64,000 nt of DNA from Nocardioides ferulae (GCF_003660455.1 NZ_QZVR01000007.1:186001-250000); one strand, 5' to 3'. Counted from the stretch's first letter, positions 9,318-18,301 are shown. Notes: generated by a model from the letters alone, not told the origin. Numbers and translations are program-made.

Positions 9318-10697
9318 GTGGTCACCCTGACGCCTTCCTTCGCCACCCTCACCTCCACCGACGGGGTCACCCTGGCCCACGGCATCGGCGGCGGCGAGGA
9401 CCTGCCGCTCTCGCCCGAGCTGGCGATCGCCGGCGCCGTCGCCGCGCTGACGATCTCGTTCACGGTGCTCGCGGTCGCGTGGCGCAGCCCGCGCTACGAC
9501 GCGGCGACCGGCGGCCGTCCGGTGCCGTCCTGGCTGCAGCGCCTGGTCGACTCCCCCGGGTTCGGGATCGGCGCCCGCACCGTCGGGATGGTGGTCTTCC
9601 TCTTCGCCGCGGTGACCGCCGTGTTCGGCGAGGACGTCTTGCTGAACCCGTTCTTCGGGATCTTCTACGTGTGGTGGTGGATCGGCCTGGTGCCGCTCTC
9701 GCTGCTGCTCGGCCCGGTCTGGAAGGCGATCAGCCCGGTGCGCACCATCAACGCGCTCTTCGCCAAGGCGACCGGGGGCGACCCCGATCAGGGGGTCTTC
9801 ACCTACCCCGAGCGGCTCGGCTACTGGCCGGCCGCCTTCGGGCTCTACGCGTTCGTGTGGATGGAGCTGGTCTACCCCTACTCCACCGAGCTGGGCCCGG
9901 TCCGGCTGTGGGCGGCGACCTACGTCGCGGTGATGCTGGTCGGCGGCGCCCTGTTCGGCAACCGCTTCTATGAGCGCGCCGACCCGTTCGAGGTCTACTC
10001 CGGCCTGGTCGCGCGGATGTCGGTGTGGCACCGCCGCGACGGGCGGCTGCTCGTCCGCAGCCCGCTGGCCAACCTCGACACGGTGCCGGTGGCCCCCGGC
10101 CTCGTGGCCGTGGGTGCGGTGCTGTTCGGCAGCACCGCCTTCGACTCGTTCGCCGACTCCCCGCCGTGGGTGCGCTTCCTGCAGGGCAGCGACTTCGTCG
10201 CCGAGAACGGCTGGGCCGAGAACGCGCTCACCAACCTCGGCCTGCTGGCGTTCTGCGTCGGCGTGGGCCTGCTGTTCTGGCTGGGGTGCGTGCTCACCGG
10301 GGTGGGACCCGACCAGCGCCGGACCGCCCTGCCGAACCAGTTCGCGCACTCGATCGTGCCGATCATCGTCGGCTACATCGTGGCGCACTACCTGACGTTC
10401 TTCATCGACTGGGCGCAGCGCACCGTCATCTATGCCAGCGACCCGTTCAGCGACGGCAGCAACTACTTCGGCACCGCCGACCTGCGCCCCAACGACTGGT
10501 TGTCCTACCACCCGACGCTGTTGGCCTCGATCAAGGTGCTGGCCGTGGTGATCGGGCACGTGCTCGGCGTCATCGCCGCACACGACCGGGCGATCAAGCT
10601 GCTGCCCCGGCGGCACCAGCTGACCGGGCAGCTGCCGCTGCTCTTCGCGATGGTGGCGTTCACCGTGGGCGGGTTGTACCTGCTCTTCGCCGCCTGA
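9318..10697 (+). CDS. Polytopic membrane protein (resembles proteins annotated 'fenitrothion hydrolase')
   Basis: 459 residues with about nine or ten predicted membrane helices. It opens with the AHGIGGGEDLPLSPEL pattern I associate with actinobacterial membrane proteins often labelled fenitrothion hydrolase; that label reflects remote similarity and the substrate here is unknown. Periplasmic-looking loops carry several aromatic residues, such as FYVWWWIG. The start is the GTG at 9318, 10 bp after the lipoprotein stop, with a weak ribosome site. The 3' end overlaps the convergent CpaE-like gene by 38 bp. Confidence 0.7.
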   Translation: MVTLTPSFATLTSTDGVTLAHGIGGGEDLPLSPELAIAGAVAALTISFTVLAVAWRSPRYDAATGGRPVPSWLQRLVDSPGFGIGARTVGMVVFLFAAVTAVFGEDVLLNPFFGIFYVWWWIGLVPLSLLLGPVWKAISPVRTINALFAKATGGDPDQGVFTYPERLGYWPAAFGLYAFVWMELVYPYSTELGPVRLWAATYVAVMLVGGALFGNRFYERADPFEVYSGLVARMSVWHRRDGRLLVRSPLANLDTVPVAPGLVAVGAVLFGSTAFDSFADSPPWVRFLQGSDFVAENGWAENALTNLGLLAFCVGVGLLFWLGCVLTGVGPDQRRTALPNQFAHSIVPIIVGYIVAHYLTFFIDWAQRTVIYASDPFSDGSNYFGTADLRPNDWLSYHPTLLASIKVLAVVIGHVLGVIAAHDRAIKLLPRRHQLTGQLPLLFAMVAFTVGGLYLLFAA

Positions 10698-11967
10698 CCC
10701 GGCCGGTCCGGCCGGCCGCTGCTCCGGCGCCGGCCGGCTCGAGGACGTCGACCAGGCCGGCCACGGCCCGGGCGAGTGGACTGTCGCCGACCTCGACCAG
10801 GCTGCGCCCGGTGACCAGGGCCCGGTCGACGGCCGCTCGGTCCTCGGGCAGGAAGTGGAGCCCGGCGACCCGGGCGACGCCCGAGACCATGCCGGCGATG
10901 TCGCGGGTGGACCAGCCGAGCGTGGGGCGCATCCGGTTGACCACGACGTGCACCGGGAGCCCCGGTGCCCGATCGCGCAGGTCGACCAGGCCGCGCGCCA
11001 GCCGGGACAGCCCGACCGGGTCCGCGGCGCCGACGACGACCGCCAGGTCGGCGACGTCGAGCGCGCCCAGCGTCATCGCGTTGCGCCCCGGGCGGGAGCC
11101 GAGCTCGGCCACCGGGTCGTCCTCGAGGCAGAAGCCGGTGTCGACGACGACCTCGCCCATACCGCGGGCGACGTCGAGCAGGTGCTCCAGCGACCCGGCC
11201 CGCACCTCGGCCCACCGGTCGGGCCGAGGCAGTCCGGTGACCACGGCCAGGTGGCCGTCGACCGCCCGCAGCACCGTGCCGAGCCGGTCGGCCAGGGCTC
11301 CGCTGCCGGCCAGCCGGGCGGCCGCGAGGAGCCCGGAGACCTCGTCGAGGATGCCGAGCTGCTGGGCGACCGCGCCACCCCACGGGTCGGCGTCGACGAG
11401 CACCGTGCGGCGCCGCCGGCGGGCCAGCTCGGCCGCCACCGTCACCGCCAGCGTGGTGCGCCCGGGGGCCCCGGCCGGGCCCCACACCGCGATCACGCGC
11501 CCGGGCCGGCCGCCGGGCGGGCCGGGCGGGACCCCATCCTCGGCCCCGTCGACGAGACCCACGACGGGGTCGCCGACACCCACCGCGGCGTCGAGGTCGC
11601 CGGCCGACGGCGCGGAGCCGGCCGCGGTGACCGCCTCGGGCACCCGCGCGAGCTCGGTGTCGGGCACGACCGCGGGGACGCCGATGCGCGAGGCCCGCAG
11701 CCGGGCGGCGTCGTGGGAGGCGTCACCCGGCGCGATCGCGACCGGCCGGACGCCGTGGCGGCGCAGGTGGTCGACCGCGGCCAGGTCGAGGCCGGGGGCG
11801 TCGAGGCCGACGACCGCGACGTCGGCCTGACCGGAGGCGGCGGACGCGAGCAGGTCGTCGACGTCGACGCAGCGCTTGAGCACCACCACGCCGGGATGCT
11901 CGCCGAGCAGCTGCAGCACCGTGGACTCCCAGGCGGCGCCCGAGGCGACGATCAGCACGATGACCAC
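10660..11967 (-). CDS. CpaE-like P-loop ATPase
   Basis: 435 residues. Residues 1-120 resemble a receiver-like domain (VVIVLIVASGAAWES, then VAVVGLDAPGLDL). A ParA/MinD-type ATPase follows, with a deviant P-loop WGPAGAPGRTTLA in which the usual Walker A lysine is arginine, then VLVDADPWGGAVAQQLG and a later VVVNRMRPTLGW. This matches CpaE/septum-site-determining-like proteins that help localise Flp/Tad pilus machinery. The GTG at 11967 has an excellent ribosome site (GAGGAGAGGAGG). It lies 31 bp after the CpaB-like gene. No TadA, TadB or pilin gene is nearby, so its role is open. Confidence 0.82.
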   Translation of the reverse strand: MVIVLIVASGAAWESTVLQLLGEHPGVVVLKRCVDVDDLLASAASGQADVAVVGLDAPGLDLAAVDHLRRHGVRPVAIAPGDASHDAARLRASRIGVPAVVPDTELARVPEAVTAAGSAPSAGDLDAAVGVGDPVVGLVDGAEDGVPPGPPGGRPGRVIAVWGPAGAPGRTTLAVTVAAELARRRRRTVLVDADPWGGAVAQQLGILDEVSGLLAAARLAGSGALADRLGTVLRAVDGHLAVVTGLPRPDRWAEVRAGSLEHLLDVARGMGEVVVDTGFCLEDDPVAELGSRPGRNAMTLGALDVADLAVVVGAADPVGLSRLARGLVDLRDRAPGLPVHVVVNRMRPTLGWSTRDIAGMVSGVARVAGLHFLPEDRAAVDRALVTGRSLVEVGDSPLARAVAGLVDVLEPAGAGAAAGRTGRVRRRRAGTTRPR

Positions 11968-11998
11968 GAGCTGGTCCTCCTCTCCTCGACCGAGCCGC

Positions 11999-12730
11999 TC
12001 AGTCGCGCCGCACGACGTGGAGCACCGGGGACTCGACGGCGCCGAGCAGTCCGAAGAACCCGCCGACGGCGTCCTCGGGGACCTCGAGCACCAGCTGGCG
12101 GCGCCCGGTCGAGCCGAGCGTCTCGTCGAGGCCGGGAGCGGCGACGACCCGCACCGCCTCCAGGGCCGGGGCGGCCGCACCCCTGCGCCCGGCCCTGGCT
12201 TCGGGCACACCGGACAGCACGAAGACGTCGACCACGGAGCCCTCGGTGACCGACCCCGGAACCAGTGCCGGCTCGACGGCCACCGGCAGCTCGACGGTGC
12301 GATCGTCCTCGGGCGCGCCCAGCGCGGCTCGCGGCACCAGCTCTCCCTCGCCGAGGGGCCGCGTCAGCACCTGGTCGGCGGGCAGCTCGTCGTCGGTGGT
12401 GAAGTAGCGCTCCAGCTCGCCGGCGTCGGCGAACCGGACCCGCTCCACCACCACGTCCTCGGCGGTCAGCTGCCGGCCCGCGGTCAGGTCGCCGGCGGCC
12501 GTCCAGACGGTCACCGTGTCGTCGGCAGCGGCGAGCAGGCGCGCGCCGGCGACGACCGACCCGGCGACGATGGCCACGCCCACCCACAGCCGCGGATCGC
12601 GCCACCCCGGAGGCCGCGACCGCAGGGCGCGGGGCGGCTCGAGGTGGGGCGGGACGGGCGCGGGCGAGGTCACGGGACGGGCGCTGTGCGTGCCCGGGCC
12701 TCCGAGATCGGTGGACACGCCGCCCATCAT
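11999..12730 (-). CDS. SAF-domain (CpaB-like) membrane-anchored protein
   Basis: 243 residues: a proline-rich cytoplasmic N terminus (about 40 residues), one membrane helix (WVGVAIVAGSVVAGARLL), then a SAF domain (VWTAAGDLTAGRQLTAEDV) and a beta-rich domain with VEPALVPGSVTEGSVVDVFVL. This matches the RcpC/CpaB family of Flp pilus assembly. Two adjacent ATGs (12730 and 12727) and a GTG (12718) could start it; I used the first. It is in one operon with the CpaE-like gene. Confidence 0.8.
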   Translation of the reverse strand: MMGGVSTDLGGPGTHSARPVTSPAPVPPHLEPPRALRSRPPGWRDPRLWVGVAIVAGSVVAGARLLAAADDTVTVWTAAGDLTAGRQLTAEDVVVERVRFADAGELERYFTTDDELPADQVLTRPLGEGELVPRAALGAPEDDRTVELPVAVEPALVPGSVTEGSVVDVFVLSGVPEARAGRRGAAAPALEAVRVVAAPGLDETLGSTGRRQLVLEVPEDAVGGFFGLLGAVESPVLHVVRRD

Positions 12731-12818
12731 GACGCCCCGGCGGCCTCCGGTCACCCCTTCGTCCACAGGCGGGCACCGGCTGACCACCCGCGGCGCACCG
12801 AGGTGCGACGATGGCCCC

Positions 12819-13061
12819 ATGGCCGGAACGCCCCGCTTCCTGACCCTCACCGACGTCGCCGAGGTGCTCAACACCTCCAGCGCCCAGGTCTACGCCCTGG
12901 TGCGCCGCGGCGACCTGCCCGCGATCAAGATCGGCGGCCGCGGCCAGTGGCGGGTCGAGGCCAGCCAGCTCGAGGAGTACATCGCCCGGATGTACGCCGA
13001 GACCCGCTCGTTCGTCGACCAGCACCCCTACGTCGAGGCCGACCAGGCCCCCGAGGCCTGA
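12819..13061 (+). CDS. Excisionase-type helix-turn-helix DNA-binding protein
   Basis: 80 residues, MerR/excisionase-like winged helix: LTLTDVAEVLNTSSAQVYAL is the helix-turn-helix and GGRGQWRVEASQLEEYIARM the wing and following helix. Despite the family label, such proteins are usually chromosomal regulators in actinobacteria, and no integrase or attachment site is present. Divergent from the CpaB/CpaE-like pair and convergent with htrA, ending 10 bp from its stop. The ATG at 12819 is preferred to the out-of-frame ATG at 12811. Confidence 0.82.
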   Translation: MAGTPRFLTLTDVAEVLNTSSAQVYALVRRGDLPAIKIGGRGQWRVEASQLEEYIARMYAETRSFVDQHPYVEADQAPEA

Positions 13062-13070
13062 GGCCTCGGG

Positions 13071-14342
13071 TCAGCCGGTCTGCGAGCCCAGCGTCACCTC
13101 GATGGTGCGCTCCTCGCCGTCGCGCCGGATCGTGAACTCGATGGTCTCGCCCGGCTGGTGGGTGCGGATCGCCACGATCAGCGCGATGCCGTCGGTGATC
13201 CGCTCGCCGTCGAGCGCGACGACCAGGTCACCCTTGAGCAGGCCGCTCTCCTCGGCGGGCGTGTCGGGCATCACCTGGTCGATCTCGGCGCCCTCGCCGT
13301 CCTCGCGGCCCACGTTCACCTTCGCCCCGATCACCGGATAGCTCGCCTCGCCGGTGCGCAGGATCTGGTCGGCGGTGATCCGCACCTGCTCGACCGGGAT
13401 GGCGAAGCCGACCCCGATGCTGCCGGCCTCGGAGCCGAACCCGCCGCCGGTGGTGGCGATCGCGGAGTTCACGCCCACCACCTGGCCGCGCAGGTTGACC
13501 AACGGGCCGCCGGAGTTGCCGGGGTTGATCGCGGCGTCGGTCTGCACGGCGTTGATGTAGGAGGAGTCGTCGCCCGCGTCACCGGTGGTCACCGGCCGGT
13601 GCAGGGCGCTGACGATGCCCGAGGTGACCGTGGAGCTCAGCCCGAGCGGAGAACCGATCGCGACCACGCCCTCCCCGACCTGCAGCGCGGTCGAGGAGCC
13701 CAGCGCCGCGGGCTTGAGACCGGTCGCGTCCTCGGCGTAGAGGACCGCCAGGTCGTAGACGGCGCTGCGACCGACCACGGTCGCCGGGTAGCGGTTGCCC
13801 TGGTCGTCGACGATCTCGATCGGGCCGTCCTCCTTGTCGGCCTGCTCGACCACGTGGCTGTTGGTGATCACGTGGCCCTGCTTGTCCAGCACGAACCCCG
13901 ACCCGGTCGCGCCACCGGCCTCCCCGTCGTACGCCGCGGCGATCTGGACCGTGCTGGGCAGCAGCTCGGCCGCGACCGCCGCCACCGAGCCGTCCTCTGC
14001 CTTGATGGGCGGCGCCGAGACCGTGTCGACCGCCCCGAGCCCGCCCGCGACGGTGCCGACGGTGTCGTCGTCGGTGAGGCGCTCGTAGGCGATGCTGCCG
14101 CCCACCCCGCCCACCACGCCCAGCGCCAGCGCGAGCACGCTCACCACGGGCCACACCCACGCGCTCATCCGCGCCCGCGGCGCGGCGTGCCGAGCGGGGA
14201 CCGGCGAACCCGGCGGCGGTGCGACCGAGCCCGACGAGCCGGGCGGCCCCGCGGGCGCGGGCCCGGTCGGACCGCTCGCCCAATGGCCCGGGGGCGGCTG
14301 GTTCACCGGAGGCACCCAGGTCGGGCGGGCGTGGTCGTTCAC
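13071..14342 (-). CDS. htrA: HtrA/DegP-like membrane-anchored serine protease with PDZ domain
   Basis: 423 residues: a proline/glycine-rich cytoplasmic segment (1-58), a membrane helix (about 61-84), a trypsin-like domain with catalytic His163 (TNSHVV), Asp197 (YDLAVL) and Ser277 (GNSGGPL), and a C-terminal PDZ domain (about 330-420, with DQVMPDTPAEESGLLKGD). It probably degrades or refolds damaged proteins outside the membrane. GTG start at 14342. It follows sigE and the anti-sigma gene on the same strand, the order known in M. tuberculosis (sigE-rseA-htrA), supporting an envelope-stress role. Confidence 0.93.
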   Translation of the reverse strand: MNDHARPTWVPPVNQPPPGHWASGPTGPAPAGPPGSSGSVAPPPGSPVPARHAAPRARMSAWVWPVVSVLALALGVVGGVGGSIAYERLTDDDTVGTVAGGLGAVDTVSAPPIKAEDGSVAAVAAELLPSTVQIAAAYDGEAGGATGSGFVLDKQGHVITNSHVVEQADKEDGPIEIVDDQGNRYPATVVGRSAVYDLAVLYAEDATGLKPAALGSSTALQVGEGVVAIGSPLGLSSTVTSGIVSALHRPVTTGDAGDDSSYINAVQTDAAINPGNSGGPLVNLRGQVVGVNSAIATTGGGFGSEAGSIGVGFAIPVEQVRITADQILRTGEASYPVIGAKVNVGREDGEGAEIDQVMPDTPAEESGLLKGDLVVALDGERITDGIALIVAIRTHQPGETIEFTIRRDGEERTIEVTLGSQTG

Positions 14343-14395
14343 CCCGCCATTGTGCCGCCTGCCCGGTGAACCTGGCCGGGACGGCCGGTGAGCGG

Positions 14396-14875
14396 TCAGC
14401 GGGTGCGCAGCGGCACGCCGGGCGTCGGCGCCGGCGACTGGGGTGGGCTGATCTGGGTCACCGGCGGCCGCCGGTCGATGCTCGGGGCGTCGGCCGGCGC
14501 GGCGCCGAGGGCCAGCACGCCGACGACGGCTGCACCCAGGGCGCCGCCGCCGATCGCGGCCAGCCCGGCGACGCGGCGCGGGCGGTGATCGGACGGGGCG
14601 CTGAGCGCGAGGTAGGTGTCGCCGGGCGGCAGACCGATCGGCGAGCCGGACAGGGAGCCCAGCAGGTGGCCCTTGAGCCGGTCGGGGATGCCGGACGGGT
14701 CGTGGGTCAACCCGGCCAGCCGGGTCTTGACCCAGCCCTCACGCTCGACCTGGTCGCGGCAGAGATGGCAGACGTGGACGTGCGCCCAGGCACGCTCCTC
14801 CTCCTCGGCCGAGAGCTGGCCGTCGAGGAGCGCGCTGATGTGCGAGCCGAGGTGTCCGATCACGCACTCCCCCAT
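14396..14875 (-). CDS. Anti-sigma factor with zinc finger (RseA-like)
   Basis: 159 residues. The N-terminal ZAS-type zinc-binding motif HVHVCHLC (HxxxCxxC, about residue 35) binds ECF sigma factors. A hydrophobic segment near residues 110-130 ([23 protein letters not shown]) may be a membrane helix, with a short proline-rich tail. The start (ATG 14875) overlaps the sigma-factor stop by 16 bp, so synthesis is coupled to SigE. By position and motif it should hold SigE inactive until envelope stress. Confidence 0.9.
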   Translation of the reverse strand: MGECVIGHLGSHISALLDGQLSAEEEERAWAHVHVCHLCRDQVEREGWVKTRLAGLTHDPSGIPDRLKGHLLGSLSGSPIGLPPGDTYLALSAPSDHRPRRVAGLAAIGGGALGAAVVGVLALGAAPADAPSIDRRPPVTQISPPQSPAPTPGVPLRTR

Positions 14876-15501
14876 CCGGAGAGGATCTCGGGGGCGCCGG
14901 AGTAGCGGGCCCGCCCGGCGCCGGGAGCCCGGTGCGCGAGCGCCTTGCGCAGCATCGCGCGCCCTCGGTGGATGCGGGAGCGGACCGTGCCGAGCTTGGC
15001 GCCGAGGATCTCGGCGATCTCCTCGTAGGTCAGGCCCTCCACGTCGCACAGCACGACCGCGGCGCGGAAGTCGGGCGGCAGCGTCGCCAGGGCCGCCTCG
15101 ATGTCGTCGTCGAAGGTGCGGTCGGCGAACGCCGTGTCGGGGGTGGGGGCGTTGCTGGTCAGCCGGCTGGCCCGCTCGTCGGAGAGCGCGTCGAAGCGGA
15201 TCCGCTGGCGGCGGCGGGCCTGGTCGAGGAAGAGATTCGTGGTGATCCGGTGCAGCCAGCCCTCGAAGGTGCCCGGGGTGTAGGTGTCGAGGGAGCGGAA
15301 CACCCGCACGAAGACCTCCTGGGTGAGGTCCTCGGCGTCGTGCCGGTCACCGGTGAGGCGGTAGGCGAGGCGGTAGACCCGGTCGGAGTGTCGCTCGACG
15401 ATCTGCTCCCAGGTGGGGACGCCGTCGTCCGGCGCGAGGGCGGGCTCGGACGCGGCGGCATTCGACGGGCCGTCTGCCTGACTGTCCACCCGCTCGCGCA
15501 T
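14860..15501 (-). CDS. sigE: ECF RNA polymerase sigma factor, SigE-like
   Basis: 213 residues. Region 2 contains [20 protein letters not shown] and [15 protein letters not shown]; region 4 contains [20 protein letters not shown] and [15 protein letters not shown]. Directs polymerase to stress promoters. The ATG at 15501 (RERVDSQ) follows a good ribosome site (GAGGAG, 5 bases away); an upstream in-frame ATG at 15519 is less likely because that site would lie inside the gene. It leads the sigE/anti-sigma/htrA operon and has an ECF-type promoter matching its own expected recognition sequence. Confidence 0.93.
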   Translation of the reverse strand: MRERVDSQADGPSNAAASEPALAPDDGVPTWEQIVERHSDRVYRLAYRLTGDRHDAEDLTQEVFVRVFRSLDTYTPGTFEGWLHRITTNLFLDQARRRQRIRFDALSDERASRLTSNAPTPDTAFADRTFDDDIEAALATLPPDFRAAVVLCDVEGLTYEEIAEILGAKLGTVRSRIHRGRAMLRKALAHRAPGAGRARYSGAPEILSGWGSA

Positions 15502-15578
15502 GGGAGCTCCTCGTCTCACGATCAGCGTCTGACCTCCTCACCGTAGGCCTCTTCGCTGAGAGGACCCTGTGACTGTTG

Positions 15579-15604
15579 AACGATCGGAAGGCCGGCTGTG
15601 TTCC
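15579..15604 (-). promoter_or_regulatory. Predicted SigE-dependent promoter of sigE
   Basis: On the minus strand GGAAC (15604-15600) and CGTT (15582-15579) are separated by exactly 17 bases, matching the SigE/SigH-type consensus GGAAC-N17-CGTT. It sits about 78 bp upstream of the sigE start, suggesting positive autoregulation, as described for several actinobacterial ECF factors. No experimental evidence; the match is to short elements. Confidence 0.65.
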
Positions 15605-15712
15605 TGCGGCTCCCGCCCGGTTCCCGCCGCGGTTCCCGCCCGCGTTGGTGCGCCGGCAGCGGGCCGGTCCGCGATACGGTGAGCATCACCACGCTGTCCC
15701 CAGGAGGCTGCC

Positions 15713-16366
15713 ATCACCACCACGCCGATCACCCCCGCGAGCTGGACCTACGCCGAGGGTTTCGTCGCCGAGGACGAGGTGCTCGCCGCGGCGCGGGCGC
15801 GCTCCGAGGAGGTCGGCGTGGTGCCGATCGGTCCCGGCGGCGGCGCCGCCCTGCGGTTCCTCGCCTCGGTGCTCGAGGCCCGGGCGGTGGTCGAGGTCGG
15901 CACCGGCACCGGCGTCTCGGGGCTCTGGCTGCTGCGCGGCATGCGTGCCGACGGGGTGCTCACCACCGTCGACATCGAGACCGAGCACCAGCGGCTGGCC
16001 CGGCAGACCTTCACCGAAGCCGGCTTCCCGACCCAGCGGGCCCGCACCATCTCCGGCGCGGCTCTCGACGTGCTGCCGCGGCTCACCGACGGCCACTACG
16101 ACCTGGTCTTCTGCGACGGCGACAAGGCCGAGTACGCCGCCTACCTCAGCGAGGCGCTGCGGCTGCTGCGCCCGGGCGGCGTCGTGGCCTTCGACAACGC
16201 GTTGTGGCACGACCGGGTGGCCGACCCGGCGCGGCGCGACGAGGAGACGGTCGCGATCCGCGAGCTCGGCCGCGAGGTCGCCGCCCACGAGGGCCTGGTG
16301 CCGGTGCTGCTGCCCGTCGGCGACGGCCTGCTGCTGGCCAAGAAGGAGTGGGCCCCCGCCGACTGA
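15713..16366 (+). CDS. O-methyltransferase (Rv1220c-like), apparent ATC start
   Basis: 217 residues if started at ATC 15713. SAM-dependent class I fold: VVEVGTGTGVSGLWLLRGM (motif I), TTVDIETEHQRLARQ, and DLVFCDGDKAEYAAYL. Substrate unknown. Family similarity begins well upstream of the first conventional start (GTG 15779), at SWTYAEGFVAEDEVLAAARARS, and that frame holds no ATG, GTG or TTG back to the TGA at 15680-15682. A perfect AGGAGG stands 5 bases before the ATC. Divergent from sigE, the arrangement seen at the M. tuberculosis sigE locus. Confident for the product, less so for the start. Confidence 0.85.
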   Translation: MTTTPITPASWTYAEGFVAEDEVLAAARARSEEVGVVPIGPGGGAALRFLASVLEARAVVEVGTGTGVSGLWLLRGMRADGVLTTVDIETEHQRLARQTFTEAGFPTQRARTISGAALDVLPRLTDGHYDLVFCDGDKAEYAAYLSEALRLLRPGGVVAFDNALWHDRVADPARRDEETVAIRELGREVAAHEGLVPVLLPVGDGLLLAKKEWAPAD

Positions 16367-16376
16367 CGGCGTGCGG

Positions 16377-16718
16377 CTACTCGAGGCGTGCCGGGGCGGC
16401 GAAGCCCTCCCAGCCCTCGGCGACCGAGACGACCTGGCAGGGCTCGATGCAGGTGGGCGCACTGCCCACGATCCGCGAGACCGGCGAGTCGGCCGCGCCG
16501 GCGGTGAACGTGGCCTGGAACTCCTCACGGGCGGCGTCGGTGGCAAAGACGTAGCAGCCTTCGAACCACTCCCCCGCGCGCATCCGCCAGGTCTTGAAGC
16601 GCAGCCCCGCCATGCCGGTGAACCGGGCGTGGGAGGTGCCCTCGACATAGTCGGCCAGCTCCTGCGCGGCTCCGTCGGGGGCCTCGGTCAGCGACCAGCG
16701 CACGGTCAGTCCCAGCAT
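16377..16718 (-). CDS. YdhR-like monooxygenase-fold protein (dimeric alpha/beta barrel)
   Basis: 113 residues. Resembles the YdhR/ABM family of small ferredoxin-like (dimeric alpha-beta barrel) proteins, annotated as putative monooxygenases without proven substrates. Visible blocks: LGLTVRWSLTEAPDG, GMAGLRFKTWRMRAGEWFEG, CYVFATDAAREEFQ. The ATG at 16718 has GGAG 7 bases upstream. It starts 26 bp after the aminopeptidase stop, so the two probably share a transcript. Confidence 0.72.
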   Translation of the reverse strand: MLGLTVRWSLTEAPDGAAQELADYVEGTSHARFTGMAGLRFKTWRMRAGEWFEGCYVFATDAAREEFQATFTAGAADSPVSRIVGSAPTCIEPCQVVSVAEGWEGFAAPARLE

Positions 16719-16744
16719 CGCTTCACTCCAGTCGGTCGAGGCCG

Positions 16745-18301
16745 TCAGTCCAGGCCGGCCAGCGGCTCCGCGCCGCCGAGCCAGTGCAGCAGCGCCCGGG
16801 CGCCGTAGCCGGTGGGGCCCGGCGTCCACTCGAAGACGTCGTGGGGGGCGTCGCCCACCGAGGCGACGTCGAGGTGTGCCCACGGCACGTCGCCCACGAA
16901 CGCCTGCAGGAACAGCGCGGCCGTGATCGCCCCCGGACCGCCGGCACCGTTGTCGGCGTCGGCCACCTTCGAGGCGAGCTTGTCCTGGTACGCCGCCGCG
17001 AGCGGCATCCGCCACAGCGGTTCGCCCGCCTGCTCGGCGGCCGTGGCGATGGTGGCGGCGAGCCCGTCGCGGTTGGCGAAGAACCCGCCGATCTGCTGGC
17101 CCAGCGCCACCTTCATCGCACCGGTGAGCGTGGCGACGTCGACGATCACCGTGGGGTCGAGCCGGTCGACGGCGTAGGCGAGGGCGTCGGCGAGCACCAG
17201 CCGCCCCTCGGCGTCGGTGTTGGTCACCTCGCTGGTGCGGCCGCCGTAGTGGCGGATCACGTCGCCGGGGCGCAGCGCGTCGCCGGAGACGGCGTTCTCG
17301 GCGGCGGCGACCAGCCCGACCACCCGCACCGGGCAGCCGACGTCGGCGAGCGCCGCCATCGTGGCCAGCACCACGGCCCCGCCGGTCACGTCGCGCTTCA
17401 TCGTCGACATCGCCTCGCCGGGCTTGATGGAGAGCCCGCCGCTGTCGAAGGTGATGCCCTTGCCGACCAGCACGACGGTGGGGGTGCGCCGGCCGGCCCG
17501 GCGCGGGGAGTAGTCGAGACGGATCAACCGCGGCGGCGTGGCCGAGGCCCGGCCGACGGCGAGGATGCCGCCGAAGCCGTCGTCGGCCAGCCGACGCTCG
17601 TCCCACACGGTGCAGTCGAGGCCGGTCTCGGCGGCCATCGAGCGGGCCTGCTCGGCCAGCCACGGCGGGTTCTTCAGGTTCGAGGGCACGGTGGAGATCT
17701 GGCGGGAGCGCCAGCCCGCGCCGGCGATCGCCACGGCGCGGTCGAGCAGCCGCCGCTGGTCTCGGGTGGGCGCGAGCCCGGCGAGGACGATGCGCCCGAC
17801 CGGGCGGTGCTCGGGTGGGCGCGAGCGCCACTGGAACGCGAACGACCCGAGGGTGGCGCCGGCGACGAACGCGGTCAGCCCGTCGTCGGGGTCCAGCGCC
17901 GCGATCGAGGTCGCGACGGCGGCCCGGTCGCGGGCGGCCCGGGCCAGCGCCGCACCGGCCCGGCGCAGGTCGCCGGGTCGCTGCTCGCCGACGCCGATCA
18001 GGAGCAGCAGGCGCAGCGATCCGTCGGCGGGGGCCACCGGCACCGCGGTCACCTCGCCGGCCTCGCCGGTGGCCGACTGCCCCTCCAGGAGCGCGAGCAG
18101 GTCGAGCCCCAGCGCCTCGGAGACCTCGGCGGCGCCGGGGCCCAGCAGCAGCCCGTCGGCCCGGTCGTCGCCGCGCGCGCCCGGCAGCACCGGGAGCGCG
18201 ACGACGTCGACACCGGGGACCTCACCGGGGCGGGCCGCGTCGAGCGCGAACCGCGGTGGCGCGGGTTGAGGTGGGAGGGCTGGTGCGGGGGCGGCGGACA
18301 C
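16745..18301 (-). CDS. pepA: Leucyl aminopeptidase, M17 family
   Basis: 518 residues. Two-metal aminopeptidase removing N-terminal residues from peptides; cytosolic hexamer in the family. The catalytic half has VGKGITFDSGGLSIKPGEAM (metal-binding Lys and Asp) and the signature NTDAEGRLVLADAL. The N-terminal half is the variable M17 domain. GTG start at 18301, 5 bp after the DUF3117 stop, so DUF3117, pepA and the YdhR-like gene read as one operon. Confidence 0.95.
   Translation of the reverse strand: MSAAPAPALPPQPAPPRFALDAARPGEVPGVDVVALPVLPGARGDDRADGLLLGPGAAEVSEALGLDLLALLEGQSATGEAGEVTAVPVAPADGSLRLLLLIGVGEQRPGDLRRAGAALARAARDRAAVATSIAALDPDDGLTAFVAGATLGSFAFQWRSRPPEHRPVGRIVLAGLAPTRDQRRLLDRAVAIAGAGWRSRQISTVPSNLKNPPWLAEQARSMAAETGLDCTVWDERRLADDGFGGILAVGRASATPPRLIRLDYSPRRAGRRTPTVVLVGKGITFDSGGLSIKPGEAMSTMKRDVTGGAVVLATMAALADVGCPVRVVGLVAAAENAVSGDALRPGDVIRHYGGRTSEVTNTDAEGRLVLADALAYAVDRLDPTVIVDVATLTGAMKVALGQQIGGFFANRDGLAATIATAAEQAGEPLWRMPLAAAYQDKLASKVADADNGAGGPGAITAALFLQAFVGDVPWAHLDVASVGDAPHDVFEWTPGPTGYGARALLHWLGGAEPLAGLD

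Noticed and set aside
12819..13061. Excisionase-like gene as a prophage remnant
   Set aside because: No integrase, attachment site or phage genes; the gene is typical of chromosomal MerR/excisionase-fold regulators.
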